Shown piece by piece: positions 42,150-49,853 of a stretch of DNA of 64,000 bases. The DNA lies in contig JAHZFJ010000002.1 of the NCBI GenBank assembly GCA_019421365.1, positions 239,238 to 303,237 of the forward strand. Reading direction: 5' to 3'. Positions within the stretch are counted from its first letter, which is position 1. Each line of letters opens with the position of its first letter. The notes under the pieces are model-generated. The model made no database searches. It was given only the letters and a program-made list of their open reading frames with translations, and had not been told where the DNA came from. The position numbers were made by a program, and so were the translations under genes. The DNA is from Lachnospiraceae bacterium (lineage in GTDB: Bacteria > Bacillota > Clostridia > Lachnospirales > Lachnospiraceae).

Positions 42150-42164
42150 CTAGGATATAACTTA
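42149..42164 (+). repeat. Direct repeat flanking the 204-bp hairpin, right
   Basis: ACTAGGATATAACTTA, the second copy, 23 bases before the radical SAM start. Confidence 0.85.
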
Positions 42165-42187
42165 TTAGAAGGAGTAAGGTTTTAACT

Positions 42188-44005
42188 ATGAAAGTCTTAT
42201 TAGCAGCAATTAATGCAAAATATATACATTCTAACTTAGCAGTTTATTGTTTGAAGTCGTATGCAAAGAAGTACGAAGAGCATATTGAGCTAGTTGAGTT
42301 TACGATAAATCATTATACGGATTACATTATTCAGGAGATATATAAGAGAAAGCCAGATGTTCTAGCGTTATCTTGTTATATATGGAATATAGAGATGGTA
42401 GAGGAGGTTGCAGTTGAGCTGCATAAACTTTTACCAAACATGAAGATATGGTTAGGTGGACCGGAAGTTTCCTATGATGCGAAAGAAAGAATGGAACGTA
42501 TCCCGTATCTTACTGGAATTATGATTGGAGAGGGAGAAGAAACCTTCTTACAATTGATGGAACATTATGTAGATGGGAAAGGCAAACTAGCAGATATAAA
42601 AGGACTTGCATTTCGTGGAAACTTGTCCGAAGGGGATGCGGTTGAGATAACACCGCCGAGAGAACAATTAGATTTGAGTACTGTTCCATTTCCTTATGAG
42701 AATATAGATGAGTTTAAGAATAAGATTATCTATTATGAATCAAGTCGTGGTTGCCCGTACTCTTGTAGTTACTGTTTGTCATCTATTGATAAGAAAGTTC
42801 GTCTACGTAACATTGACTTAGTATTACGTGAATTAAAAGTATTCCTTGATGCTAAAGTGCCACAAGTAAAATTCGTAGATAGAACATTTAACTGTAACCG
42901 TGCTCATTCGTTAGCGATATGGAGATTTATTCATGAGAATGATAACGGAATAACGAATTTTCATTTTGAAATCTCAGCAGATATCTTAACAGAAGAGGAA
43001 TTAGAAATCTTATCTAATATGAGACAAGGATTAGTGCAGTTAGAGATCGGAGTACAATCAACCAATGAAGAGACGATCCATGCAATTGATCGTAAGATGG
43101 ATCTCGATAAATTAAGAAAAGCAGTTGACCGAGTGAATAGTGGACTGAATATTCATCAGCATCTAGACTTAATTGTGGGACTCCCATATGAGAATTATGA
43201 ATCCTTCCGTAATTCTTTTAATGAAGTATATTCGATGAAGCCAAATCAGCTACAGATAGGTTTTTTGAAAGTGCTAAAGGGTTCTGCAATGCATTCGTTT
43301 AGTAAACAGGGTTGCATCACTTATAAGAACCATGCACCATATGAGGTATTATTTACAGATTGGCTATCTTATGACGAAGTGTTACAATTAAAACAGGTCG
43401 AAGATATGGTTGAGGTTTATCATAATAGTGGGCAGTTTACGTACAGTATTCAGTATTTGGAACATTTCTTTGAGACGCCGTTTGATCTATATCAAGAAAT
43501 CGGTCGTTATTATGAAGAACAGAAACTAAATAGCATGAGTCATACGAGAATGAGCCGTTATGAAATATTACTTCGATTTATGAGTGACCGAACTCTTAGT
43601 AAGGCAATAGATGAGAAAGACGGATATACATTCGATAAGAAAGTACTAGAAGCAATCTTATTATATGATCTATATCTGAGAGAAAATCTTAAGAGCAAAC
43701 CAGATTTCTTACAATCAAGAGAAGTAGAACGTGAGATCTATCACCATTTCTTTGTAGAAGAAGAGTCTGTAAAATCATATCTTAGGGGCTATGAGGAGTA
43801 TACCGGAAAGCAAATTAGTAGATTGACTCATATGGAGAAGTTTGCTTATGATATTATTAAATCAGCAAGTACGGGACAGGCAGTAGTAAAAGATGAGTAT
43901 ATTCTATTCGACTATAAGAACAGAAATCCTCTTGATCATGCAGCTAGCACCCTCATATTTGAGAAAAGGAATGAAACGGAATTATATTATATAGGTAACA
44001 AGTAA
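42188..44005 (+). CDS. B12-binding-domain radical SAM protein (DUF4080)
   Basis: A 605-residue radical SAM enzyme of unknown substrate. A Rossmann-like B12-binding-type domain covers residues 1-150 (YIHSNLAVYCLKSYA, WLGGPEVSYD) but lacks the DxHxxG cobalamin-ligand motif. The radical SAM core follows with the cluster motif CPYSCSYC and a TIM-barrel continuation (LQLEIGVQSTNEETI without the first residue pair). The C-terminal part (about 430-600) resembles DUF4080. It begins behind AAGGAGTAAGG and precedes nth by 39 bases, a probable three-gene operon with the exonuclease. Confidence 0.85.
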   Translation: MKVLLAAINAKYIHSNLAVYCLKSYAKKYEEHIELVEFTINHYTDYIIQEIYKRKPDVLALSCYIWNIEMVEEVAVELHKLLPNMKIWLGGPEVSYDAKERMERIPYLTGIMIGEGEETFLQLMEHYVDGKGKLADIKGLAFRGNLSEGDAVEITPPREQLDLSTVPFPYENIDEFKNKIIYYESSRGCPYSCSYCLSSIDKKVRLRNIDLVLRELKVFLDAKVPQVKFVDRTFNCNRAHSLAIWRFIHENDNGITNFHFEISADILTEEELEILSNMRQGLVQLEIGVQSTNEETIHAIDRKMDLDKLRKAVDRVNSGLNIHQHLDLIVGLPYENYESFRNSFNEVYSMKPNQLQIGFLKVLKGSAMHSFSKQGCITYKNHAPYEVLFTDWLSYDEVLQLKQVEDMVEVYHNSGQFTYSIQYLEHFFETPFDLYQEIGRYYEEQKLNSMSHTRMSRYEILLRFMSDRTLSKAIDEKDGYTFDKKVLEAILLYDLYLRENLKSKPDFLQSREVEREIYHHFFVEEESVKSYLRGYEEYTGKQISRLTHMEKFAYDIIKSASTGQAVVKDEYILFDYKNRNPLDHAASTLIFEKRNETELYYIGNK

Positions 44006-44044
44006 AATGTATTGTTATAAGGGTTAGAAAGATAGGGAATGTTT

Positions 44045-44737
44045 ATGGCAAAGAGAAGAATTACTAAGGCGGAGAAGGAAAGAATTAAGCAGATTCTCGA
44101 TAGACTTGATATGACGTATACGAGAGAGTATAAGTGCTATTTAAATCATGAGAATGCATGGCAATTATTAATTGCCACTATGCTCAGTGCACAATGTACA
44201 GATGAAAGAGTAAATATTGTTACAAAGGATTTATTTAAGAAATATCAGTCATTAGAAGATTTTGCAAAAGCTGATTTAAAGGAACTCGAAAAAGATATCC
44301 ATTCTACTGGTTTTTATCATAATAAAGCGAAGAATATCATTGCTTGTGCGAATAAGATTATCTTAGAGTATGGCGGTGAAGTACCAAGAACAGTAGAAGA
44401 ATTAACATCTCTTGCAGGAGTTGGTAGAAAAACAGCCAATGTAATACGTGGTAACATATTTAATGAACCAAGTATTGTTGTAGATACCCATGTAAAACGA
44501 ATCTCTAAGAAATTAGGTCTTACGAAAGAAGAAGATCCAGAGAAGATTGAATTTGACCTTATGGAGGTACTTCCTAAGGACCACTGGATTTTGTATAATA
44601 TACAAATCATCACACATGGAAGAGGCCTCTGTACGGCAAGAAATCCACAATGTAGTGAATGTTTCCTACAAGATTTATGTAAGGCTGGCGGTGCAACTAA
44701 AACAAAGCGTCAATCTAAGACTAGTGCAAAGGAGTAA
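44045..44737 (+). CDS. nth: Endonuclease III
   Basis: Base-excision repair DNA glycosylase/AP lyase for oxidised pyrimidines, 230 residues. The helix-hairpin-helix with the catalytic Lys is LAGVGRKTANVI, the catalytic Asp is in VVDTHVKRI, and the C-terminal 4Fe-4S loop is CTARNPQCSECFLQDLC. ATG 44045 is favoured by AGGGA eight bases upstream; ATG 44039 would also work. The next gene, an exonuclease, begins four bases after the stop, so two nucleic-acid repair activities are coupled. Confidence 0.95.
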   Translation: MAKRRITKAEKERIKQILDRLDMTYTREYKCYLNHENAWQLLIATMLSAQCTDERVNIVTKDLFKKYQSLEDFAKADLKELEKDIHSTGFYHNKAKNIIACANKIILEYGGEVPRTVEELTSLAGVGRKTANVIRGNIFNEPSIVVDTHVKRISKKLGLTKEEDPEKIEFDLMEVLPKDHWILYNIQIITHGRGLCTARNPQCSECFLQDLCKAGGATKTKRQSKTSAKE

Positions 44738-44740
44738 AAC

Positions 44741-45454
44741 ATGTGTAGAAATTACGTAGCACTTGATATAGAAACAACAGGTTTACGACCTGAGCATGAT
44801 GAGATTATTGAAATTGGAGCTGTAAGATATAGGGATGGGGTACCGGTTGAGACGTACTCCTCCTTGATTAAGCCAAACTCTATGATATCATCAAGAATTA
44901 CCGAGATAACAGGAATTACCAACGAGATGGTGGAAAACGAGCGCCCGTGCGAAGAAGTTCTACCAGAGTTTCTATCGTTTGTGGGAAATGAAGACATTAT
45001 TGGTCATAACGTTCGTTTTGACTATAGTTTTCTAAAGGCGCATGCCTATAAGCAAAAGAAAAGTTTTGATAATAAAGCAATCGATACGCTTTATCTTGCA
45101 AAGAAATTACACCCAGATCTTGAAAGTCGCGCATTAGGTGCGATGTGCTTGCACTATGGAATAATCAATGAGCATGCACATAGGGCATATGACGATGCAA
45201 AAGCATGTGCTGAGTTGTATGAAAAGATGTATAATCAATTAGGCGAAATTAATCCGGAATTATTCCTAGCAAAAACGATTATCTACAAGGTTAAAAAGGA
45301 AGAAAGTATCACAAATAGGCAAAAATTCTACTTGAATGATTTGGTGAAATATCATAAAATAAACCTTGAAATGTCAGTTGATAGTTTAACTAAAAGTGAC
45401 GCCTCAAGGTTAATTGATAAAATTATATTGAATTATGGAAGAATTTCTTTTTAA
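44741..45454 (+). CDS. DnaQ-like 3'-5' exonuclease
   Basis: A 237-residue DEDDh exonuclease similar to the PolC/DnaQ epsilon domain. Exo motifs are LDIETTGLRPEHDEIIEIGA, GHNVRFDYSFLKA and HRAYDDAKA, the last with the catalytic His and Asp. The C-terminal 65 residues form a separate helical part (TNRQKFYLNDLVKYHKIN) that I do not recognise. It may proofread or trim DNA or RNA ends. It lies four bases after nth behind AAAGGAGTAAAAC. Confidence 0.88.
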   Translation: MCRNYVALDIETTGLRPEHDEIIEIGAVRYRDGVPVETYSSLIKPNSMISSRITEITGITNEMVENERPCEEVLPEFLSFVGNEDIIGHNVRFDYSFLKAHAYKQKKSFDNKAIDTLYLAKKLHPDLESRALGAMCLHYGIINEHAHRAYDDAKACAELYEKMYNQLGEINPELFLAKTIIYKVKKEESITNRQKFYLNDLVKYHKINLEMSVDSLTKSDASRLIDKIILNYGRISF

Positions 45455-45475
45455 ATAATGAGGTTTTGGTCAATA

Positions 45476-46087
45476 CTATTTACAAAGAATATTTTCGAGA
45501 TAAGTGATTACAGTATTTTTGTGTGGGCTATTCATATCTTTAGCAGATTCAAGTAAAGACTTGATGTGTTCTGTATCATTAGTTGATGAGTAGATTTCAC
45601 CAAGTAAAGTATACGAAGCAGAGATGTCTGTTTTACAAGTGATAGCGAACTCTAGAACAGTTCTAGCATCTAAGAGGTTGTTTGAATCGTATAAAGCTTT
45701 TGCCCATTGTTGCAGAGTTTTAATTAATTCAGTGTATCCAGTATCACAGTCCATAAGGAATGGAAAGTTTGCAGCACCATAATTTAGTTTGAGATCGGTA
45801 TTCGATTGATTTGAAAGATTTAATAACTTCCTATCTGCAAGTGCTTTGACTGTATCCTGACAACGATTAATAACACTATTATCTGTATCTTCGAATGGAA
45901 GAGACTCAATAGGTATTATTATATAGGGAAGATGAGAGATATCTTTTTTACGAACAAAATTGGCATCTCGTTCTTTAGCCCAGAAGTTTTTAGCAGAATC
46001 CTCTTTATTTTTGTTTGATTTCGCAGATGCAGATCGAATCAAGATAGATATAAAAGCAAGGATAAAGAATATTAATATAGCAAGCAT
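45476..46087 (-). CDS. Membrane-anchored protein with TPR-like region
   Basis: A 203-residue protein. One N-terminal membrane segment (residues 2-20) is followed by a charged linker. The C-terminal half has helical repeats resembling tetratricopeptides (ALYDSNNLLDARTVLEFAIT, ASYTLLGEIYSSTNDTEHI). It is probably a scaffold facing the cytosol, but the function is unknown. The ATG follows AAAGGTGTG. It is divergent from a 36-codon membrane peptide gene only 61 bases away, so they share a control region. Confidence 0.65.
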   Translation of the reverse strand: MLAILIFFILAFISILIRSASAKSNKNKEDSAKNFWAKERDANFVRKKDISHLPYIIIPIESLPFEDTDNSVINRCQDTVKALADRKLLNLSNQSNTDLKLNYGAANFPFLMDCDTGYTELIKTLQQWAKALYDSNNLLDARTVLEFAITCKTDISASYTLLGEIYSSTNDTEHIKSLLESAKDMNSPHKNTVITYLENILCK

Positions 46088-46148
46088 ATGTTAACACACC
46101 TTTCTGATAGAATGAATTTGTAAATAAATTAAGTAAAGAGGTGATAAG

Positions 46149-46259
46149 ATGATTAATTTTAACAACAAAAAAACAAGAAAAACCATTTCGACAGTTATCA
46201 TAATAATTTTAGTATTATCTATGGTCGCACCAATAGTACTTGATGTATTCGTACGTTAG
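46149..46259 (+). CDS. Small single-pass membrane peptide (36 residues)
   Basis: ATG 46149 follows GAGGTGAT, an extended anti-SD match, at the right distance. The peptide has a basic N-terminus (MINFNNKKTRKTI) and one hydrophobic segment (VIIIILVLSMVAPIVL), and ends DVFVR. Size and layout resemble the short membrane proteins common in Firmicutes. Its role is unknown. Confidence 0.65.
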   Translation: MINFNNKKTRKTISTVIIIILVLSMVAPIVLDVFVR

Positions 46260-46376
46260 TTTAGTAAAATAACGGTTATTGTGCTTTAACTATACATAAT
46301 ATTTATAAAGTTGTCAATTAATCCATAATAGGCAATATTGAGTATAAATGAGCCACTTTGGGCTATGAATAATTAC

Positions 46377-46404
46377 TTGATAAATTTATGAATTATGTTA
46401 AAAT
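46377..46404 (+). promoter_or_regulatory. Possible promoter of the VanW-family gene
   Basis: TTGATA (46377-46382), 16-bp spacer and TAAAAT (46399-46404), about 45 bases before the gene. Confidence 0.4.
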
Positions 46405-46448
46405 GTAACCTAGGTTATTAGAAGCGTATTATAAAGGGGATAATGGAG

Positions 46449-48023
46449 ATGAATAAGAAAAAGATTACCCTAATAGTGGTAAGCGCGGTACTTCTGGTGG
46501 CAATTATAATTACTGGAGCGTATATAACAATTTCCGCTTCCATTGATGACAATACCATCAGTAAGGGAGTATTCATTGACTCCGTAGATGTAGGCGGAAT
46601 GACAATGGAACAAGCGCAAGAAGCAGTTGATAATTATATCGCCGATAGAGCGACAAAGAAAATTACCATACAAGTAGATAAGGAGTCTGTGTCTAGTACA
46701 CTTCAAGAACTTGGTTATCAAGTTAATGAGAATGATGTAGTAGCAGAGGCGATGAAGATAGGCAAATCAGGAAATATTATTAAAAGATACAAAGAAGTTA
46801 AAGATGTTGAGAAAGAAAACAAAATTTTCAACTTAGAATTTACCATGGATCAAAATGTGATTCGTAAATTAGTTGAAGAGGAATGTACGAAGTACGATAT
46901 TCCAGCTGAGAACGCCACTATGAAACGTGAGAATGGTCAATTTGTTTTCACAGAACATGTTGTGGGGCATAAGATTGATGTTGATGCAACTATACAAGCT
47001 ATCAATGATGCAATTATGAATGAATGGTCAGGTGATGATATTGTAATTACAGCTTCTGTAATAGAAGATATTCCAGAATATACAGCGGATGATCTAAGAG
47101 AAAGTACAGATGTTCTTGGTACAGCTACAACAAACTTCTCAGATTCCAAAGAAGCTCGTGTTAACAATGTATTAGTTGCAACTAAATTTATTGACGGATC
47201 GATTATATATCCAGGTGAGACATTTTCAGTGTATGAATCTATCGCACCAATCACTATTGCAAATGGATATATGAAAGCTGGTGCTTATTCGAATGGCCTT
47301 GTTGTAGAAAGTGAAGGCGGTGGTGTTTGCCAAGTTTCATCAACATTATATAATACGGTATTGAAATCTGAATTAGAAATTGTGGAAAGAGCACCACATT
47401 CAATGATTGTATCGTATGTAAAACCTTCAGCAGATGCTGCGATAGCTGGAACCTATAAAGATCTTAAATTTAAGAATAATACAGATGCACCAATCTATAT
47501 TGAAGGATATCTTGTTGGTAGAAATGTTACATTTACAATATATGGTAAGGAAACAAGACCTTCTAACCGTACAATCGAGTATGTATCAGAAGTTTTGGAA
47601 ACAACTCCACCACCTGAAGATGTAATTACAATTGATGAGTCATTACCATCTTCATACTATAAAGTAACTTCACCAGCGCATACTGGATATAAAGCGCGTT
47701 TGTGGAAAGTTATTTATATTGATGGTGTAGAAACTGAACGTATTCAAATCAACTCAAGTTCTTATAATGCTTCTCCTAGATATGTTACGATCGGTAAGGA
47801 AGAAGTAAAAGAAGAGGAAGTTCCGGACGAAGAAGTTACGGACGAAGATAAGAATACAGATAAAGACAAAGATAAAGACAAAGATAAAGACAAAGACAAA
47901 GATAAAGACAAGACTGAGGTAGATAAACCTGCTACAGATGACGTTACAGGTAAAGATGAAGAAACTCCTACTGAGGAGGACGATTCACAAACTGAAGATG
48001 AAGATGTAAGCGGAGAGGAATAA
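46449..48023 (+). CDS. VanW-family cell-envelope protein with Lys/Asp tail
   Basis: A 524-residue exported protein with an N-terminal membrane anchor (residues 5-27). A putative peptidoglycan-binding domain (about 40-130) precedes the VanW domain (about 220-365: YPGETFSVYESI, GGGVCQVSSTLYNT, ERAPHSMIVSYV). A small beta domain follows, then a low-complexity tail of alternating Asp/Lys and Asp/Glu. VanW proteins are linked to the cell wall, but their reaction is not known. ATG 46449 has AAGGGG nine bases upstream. The tail resembles that of the VanY-type protein at 13542-15005, so both may need a wall-spanning spacer. Confidence 0.85.
   Translation: MNKKKITLIVVSAVLLVAIIITGAYITISASIDDNTISKGVFIDSVDVGGMTMEQAQEAVDNYIADRATKKITIQVDKESVSSTLQELGYQVNENDVVAEAMKIGKSGNIIKRYKEVKDVEKENKIFNLEFTMDQNVIRKLVEEECTKYDIPAENATMKRENGQFVFTEHVVGHKIDVDATIQAINDAIMNEWSGDDIVITASVIEDIPEYTADDLRESTDVLGTATTNFSDSKEARVNNVLVATKFIDGSIIYPGETFSVYESIAPITIANGYMKAGAYSNGLVVESEGGGVCQVSSTLYNTVLKSELEIVERAPHSMIVSYVKPSADAAIAGTYKDLKFKNNTDAPIYIEGYLVGRNVTFTIYGKETRPSNRTIEYVSEVLETTPPPEDVITIDESLPSSYYKVTSPAHTGYKARLWKVIYIDGVETERIQINSSSYNASPRYVTIGKEEVKEEEVPDEEVTDEDKNTDKDKDKDKDKDKDKDKDKTEVDKPATDDVTGKDEETPTEEDDSQTEDEDVSGEE
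47855..47925 (+). repeat. Asp-Lys coding microrepeat in the VanW-family gene
   Basis: Alternating GATAAA and GACAAA units encode a run of Asp-Lys pairs. Units are in frame. Confidence 0.85.
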
Positions 48024-48064
48024 CTAGGCTTGTTTAAGTCGGTAGAAACATCGACTTTGATATG

Positions 48065-48150
48065 GAGGCTTTTACACGAATGTTTTTCGAAAATCAAACG
48101 ATTCTAAAGTTATGATCACTTGAAAATTTTGTGTAAAGGCCTCTTTGTAT
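48065..48150 (+). terminator. Long interrupted hairpin after the VanW-family gene
   Basis: GAGGCTTTTACAC (48065-48077) pairs with GTGTAAAGGCCTC (48131-48143), with a large internal region, followed by TTTGTATTTTA. It is a probable terminator. Confidence 0.55.
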
Positions 48151-48158
48151 TTTAGAGT

Positions 48159-48219
48159 AAGGTTGAAATAGTTTTAATAAAAGGAAAGGGGCCATGCGTT
48201 GCTTTAGTTCAACCTTTTT
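48159..48219 (+). terminator. Second hairpin before the AIR-synthase-like gene
   Basis: AAGGTTGAA (48159-48167) pairs with TTCAACCTT (48208-48216), then Ts. The loop contains AAGGAAAGGGG and an ATG (48194) that could be mistaken for the start of the next gene. Confidence 0.55.
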
Positions 48220-48265
48220 ATGTAGCAGTATCACAAGTAAGATTGTGATATGCATGGATATAATA

Positions 48266-49255
48266 ATGAAAGTAGGAAAGATACCAGAAACCGTATTGAA
48301 AAGATCGGTATTTAAGCAAATAAGACACAGAAGAGAAGAAGTATTAGTTCGACCAGGTGTGGGGCTTGATTGCTCTGCATTTACCGTTGGTGAAGGGGAA
48401 GCAATCGTTCTATCAACAGACCCTATTACAAGTACAGCAAATAATATTGGAGACCTAGCAATCCATATTACAGCTAATGATATCGCGGCGAGTGGTGCTG
48501 AGATGATTGGGGTTATGTTGACAATTATCATGCCTGAAAAAGGTCGTGAATCTGATCTCAGGTTAATGATGCAAAAGATCGAGGCATGTTGTGCTTCATT
48601 GAATATTGAAGTTATGGGTGGGCATACAGAGGTATCTACAGCAGTAAATCAAATAATTGTTACTGTTACAGGTGTTGGTAAGATAGCAAAAGATAAATTA
48701 GCTAGCCCACAAAGAATGAAAGAAGGTCATGAAATTGTTATGACAAAATGGGCTGGATTAGAAGGTACAGCAATCATAGCGAGTGAGAAGAAAGATGAGT
48801 TATGCACACGATATACAAGTGAATTTATTGACGGAGCTAGTGAATTAATCAAACATATATCAATTGTAAAGGAAGCAAAGATTGCTTCTGAACATAATGC
48901 TATTATGATGCATGACGTTACAGAGGGTGGTATATTCGGTGCCTTATGGGAAGTTGGGGCAGCAGGTAGCGTAGGTATGGAAATCGATTTAACCAAGATC
49001 CCAATGAAACAAGAAACAGTAGAAATATGTGAATTCTTTGATATTAATCCATATCTATTAATATCAAGTGGAAGTCTCTTGATCGTAACAGAACGTGCGA
49101 ATGAACTGATTTCACATCTAGAAAGAGAAGGAATTCCAGCAACTATTATTGGCCGTATAACAGATAACAATGAAAGAATTGTGGTTAATGATTATGAAAG
49201 ACGTTATCTAGAACCACCTAAAACAGATCAACTATATAAAGTTTTAGGTAAGTAG
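48266..49255 (+). CDS. AIR-synthase-related protein (HypE/ThiL superfamily)
   Basis: A 329-residue protein of the PurM-like ATP-binding superfamily. Characteristic parts are GVGLDCSAFTVG, STDPITSTANNIGDLAIHITANDIAAS (split motif: STDPIT and ANDIAASGAEM), GGHTEVS and HDVTEGGIFGALWEVG. It lacks the C-terminal Cys of HypE, so it is unlikely to make hydrogenase cyanide ligands; its substrate is unknown. The start is placed at ATG 48266 because the upstream ATG 48194 lies in a hairpin and gives unrelated residues. No good SD is seen. It precedes an Lrp regulator and an aminotransferase, a likely functional group. Confidence 0.78.
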   Translation: MKVGKIPETVLKRSVFKQIRHRREEVLVRPGVGLDCSAFTVGEGEAIVLSTDPITSTANNIGDLAIHITANDIAASGAEMIGVMLTIIMPEKGRESDLRLMMQKIEACCASLNIEVMGGHTEVSTAVNQIIVTVTGVGKIAKDKLASPQRMKEGHEIVMTKWAGLEGTAIIASEKKDELCTRYTSEFIDGASELIKHISIVKEAKIASEHNAIMMHDVTEGGIFGALWEVGAAGSVGMEIDLTKIPMKQETVEICEFFDINPYLLISSGSLLIVTERANELISHLEREGIPATIIGRITDNNERIVVNDYERRYLEPPKTDQLYKVLGK

Positions 49256-49271
49256 AATGAAGGAGAGTTTA

Positions 49272-49342
49272 GTGTGAAAGATAAATCTTTCATACGGCGA
49301 TTTGGTGCCCAAAGTCAACAAGTTGACTTGCACAAAGTCGCC
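49272..49342 (+). repeat. Two-hairpin repeat element, copy 2
   Basis: Hairpin 1 (49272-49295) is GTGTGAAAGAT / ATCTTTCATAC. Hairpin 2 (49296-49342) has outer stem GGCGA / TCGCC, TTT / AAA and GTGC / GCAC with single bulged Gs, and a perfect inner AAGTCAAC / GTTGACTT. Compared with 10588-10641 the outer stem differs on both sides but still pairs. It lies between the AIR-synthase-like and Lrp genes. Confidence 0.6.
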
Positions 49343-49399
49343 AGACTTTTGAAAGGGTATGGTGATTATTATGAGACAAAAAATTTTAAAAGCAATTGA
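49274..49399 (+). CDS. Small ORF (MKDKSF family) overlapping the Lrp start
   Basis: GTG 49274 lies seven bases after AAGGAGA. It encodes 41 residues starting MKDKSFIRRFGAQSQQ and ends 29 bases inside the Lrp-family gene, in another frame. The N-terminus matches the small ORF at 10590-10685. It may couple translation or be a by-product of the RNA element it covers. Confidence 0.4.
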   Translation: MKDKSFIRRFGAQSQQVDLHKVARLLKGYGDYYETKNFKSN

Positions 49400-49853
49400 T
49401 AAGAACAGTAAGTTAACAAGTAAAGAGTTAGCAAGCATGCTTGGTATGACAGAGGAGATCGTAGACGCGGAGCTTCGAGCTATGGAGAAGGAATCTATTA
49501 TATGTGGTTATCCAACACTTATTAATTGGGATAAGACGGATAACGAGCGTGTTACCGCTTTAATTGAGGTTAAAGTTACACCACAAAGAGGTGAAGGTTT
49601 TGATAGAATAGCAGAACGAATCTATAAGTTTGAAGAAGTGGAATCTGTATATCTAATGTCTGGTGGATTCGATTTAACTGTAATTATTGACGGTAAAAGC
49701 ATGAGAGAAGTTGCTAATTTTGTCTCTAGTAAACTTGCACCAATGGACTCCGTACTTAGTACAGCAACACACTTTGTTCTTAAAAAATACAAAGAACATG
49801 GTATTGAATTAGATAATAAGAAAGTTGACGAAAGGATGTTGGTGACACCATGA
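49371..49853 (+). CDS. Lrp/AsnC-family regulator
   Basis: A 160-residue amino-acid-responsive regulator. The N-terminal helix-turn-helix (LTSKELASMLGMTEEIVDAE) is followed by a RAM ligand domain (ALIEVKVTPQRG, VESVYLMSGGFDLTVII). ATG 49371 fits the family; the upstream ATG 49359 overlaps the site AAGGGTATGGTGAT. It overlaps the next gene, an aminotransferase, by four bases (ATGA), so the pair is translationally coupled and probably regulates amino acid metabolism locally. Confidence 0.9.
   Translation: MRQKILKAIDKNSKLTSKELASMLGMTEEIVDAELRAMEKESIICGYPTLINWDKTDNERVTALIEVKVTPQRGEGFDRIAERIYKFEEVESVYLMSGGFDLTVIIDGKSMREVANFVSSKLAPMDSVLSTATHFVLKKYKEHGIELDNKKVDERMLVTP

Noticed and set aside
41830..42180. 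T-box riboswitch before asnS
   Set aside because: The conserved T-box anti-terminator sequence is not present in this region on the minus strand.
48194..48265. Upstream ATG and N-terminal extension of the AIR-synthase-like protein
   Set aside because: The AAGGAAAGGGG and ATG lie in the loop of a terminator-like hairpin, and the added residues are not like the family.
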